Part shown: one piece after another, positions 63,918 through 64,000 of the stretch
How positions within the stretch are numbered: position 1 is the stretch's first letter
How the letters are laid out: each line of letters begins with the position of its first letter
Source: Osedax symbiont Rs1
GTDB lineage: Bacteria > Pseudomonadota > Gammaproteobacteria > Pseudomonadales > Balneatricaceae
Assembly (NCBI GenBank): GCA_000416275.1
Contig: ASZJ01000119.1
Location: forward strand, 1-64,000
Reading direction: 5' to 3'
DNA length: 64,000 nt
Notes under the pieces: model-generated
Database searches by the model: none
Told to the model about the DNA's origin: nothing
Seen by the model: only the letters and a program-made list of their open reading frames with translations
Translations under genes and position numbers: made by a program

Positions 63918-64000
63918 TTATTTTGGATTGAGAATCGCGGTGATTTTGTCATTTGTGGTGCCGTAGAGAATTCCCGTGGCTTGATCTTTATAATACGAAT
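63918..64000 (-). CDS. Possible 3' end of a gene running off the window
   Basis: An open minus-strand frame from the window edge to a TAA at 63918-63920 reads ...DQATGILYGTTNDKITAILN then PK. Composition is protein-like, but 26 codons are too few to assign. It may be chance. Confidence 0.3.
   Translation of the reverse strand, partial: SYYKDQATGILYGTTNDKITAILNPK

Overview
The window looks like chromosome of a marine-type gammaproteobacterium. The gene order rplM-rpsI-petABC-sspA-sspB-dolP-diaA-yraN-lpoA-rsmI-rnpB is, as I remember it, collinear with the same block in Pseudomonas. A complete Na+-translocating NADH:quinone reductase operon, a cytochrome bc1 complex, RecBCD, Rmf, SspAB and SthA all fit an aerobic, salt-adapted member of this class (a Cellvibrionales-like lineage is my guess). 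No rRNA or tRNA gene was found.

Layout. 1-5.9 kb (minus strand): end of an exopolysaccharide/capsule locus (TPR membrane protein, PHP-type phosphatase, Wzc-like tyrosine autokinase, short Wza-like export protein, and an outer-membrane beta-barrel gene whose 5' end is cut by a perfect 78-bp palindrome). 6.3-7.3 kb: a decayed srkA (YihE) kinase pseudogene. 7.5-10.2 kb: moaB, mobA, zapE. 10.5-20.9 kb: the conserved block named above, ending at the RNase P RNA gene. 20.9-23.8 kb: a decayed integrative island at the 3' end of rnpB, with repeated rnpB 3' fragments, an IS3 orfB remnant, a tyrosine-integrase remnant and one intact AT-rich orphan gene with a C4 zinc-ribbon signature. 23.8-30.7 kb: pyrD, rmf, rlmKL, a two-receiver protein with a dead first receiver, an MFS transporter and a small protein. 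30.9-39.9 kb: recC-recB-recD with overlapping or abutting genes. 40-50.7 kb: pdxJ, pgi, a membrane ferredoxin coupled to an MscS channel, a DUF1289 protein, an unrecognised 486-aa protein, and a FemAB-like acyltransferase. 50.9-53.8 kb: a HIT protein, FmdB-like zinc ribbon, aspS. 54.4-61.6 kb: nqrABCDEF-apbE-nqrM. 61.8-63.2 kb: sthA. 63.3 kb to the end: a small membrane protein and a possible gene end.

The most striking non-gene structure is a family of short non-autonomous elements (65-203 bp) sharing the terminal inverted repeat GAGACCTCTGCATAAC. Six copies lie in the window. Five are flanked by perfect, different 5-bp direct duplications, which is direct evidence of transposition. They sit in intergenic spots very close to gene ends, including the ribosome-binding region of zapE and between the sspB stop codon and its terminator. 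A second dispersed repeat (consensus core CTGTATTCACTTTGAAGTCA) lies upstream of recC, pdxJ, the ferredoxin gene and the 486-aa gene. A perfect (ATAAGCT)14 heptamer tract lies just upstream of pdxJ. Statements on homologues rest on recalled family features; no database search was possible.
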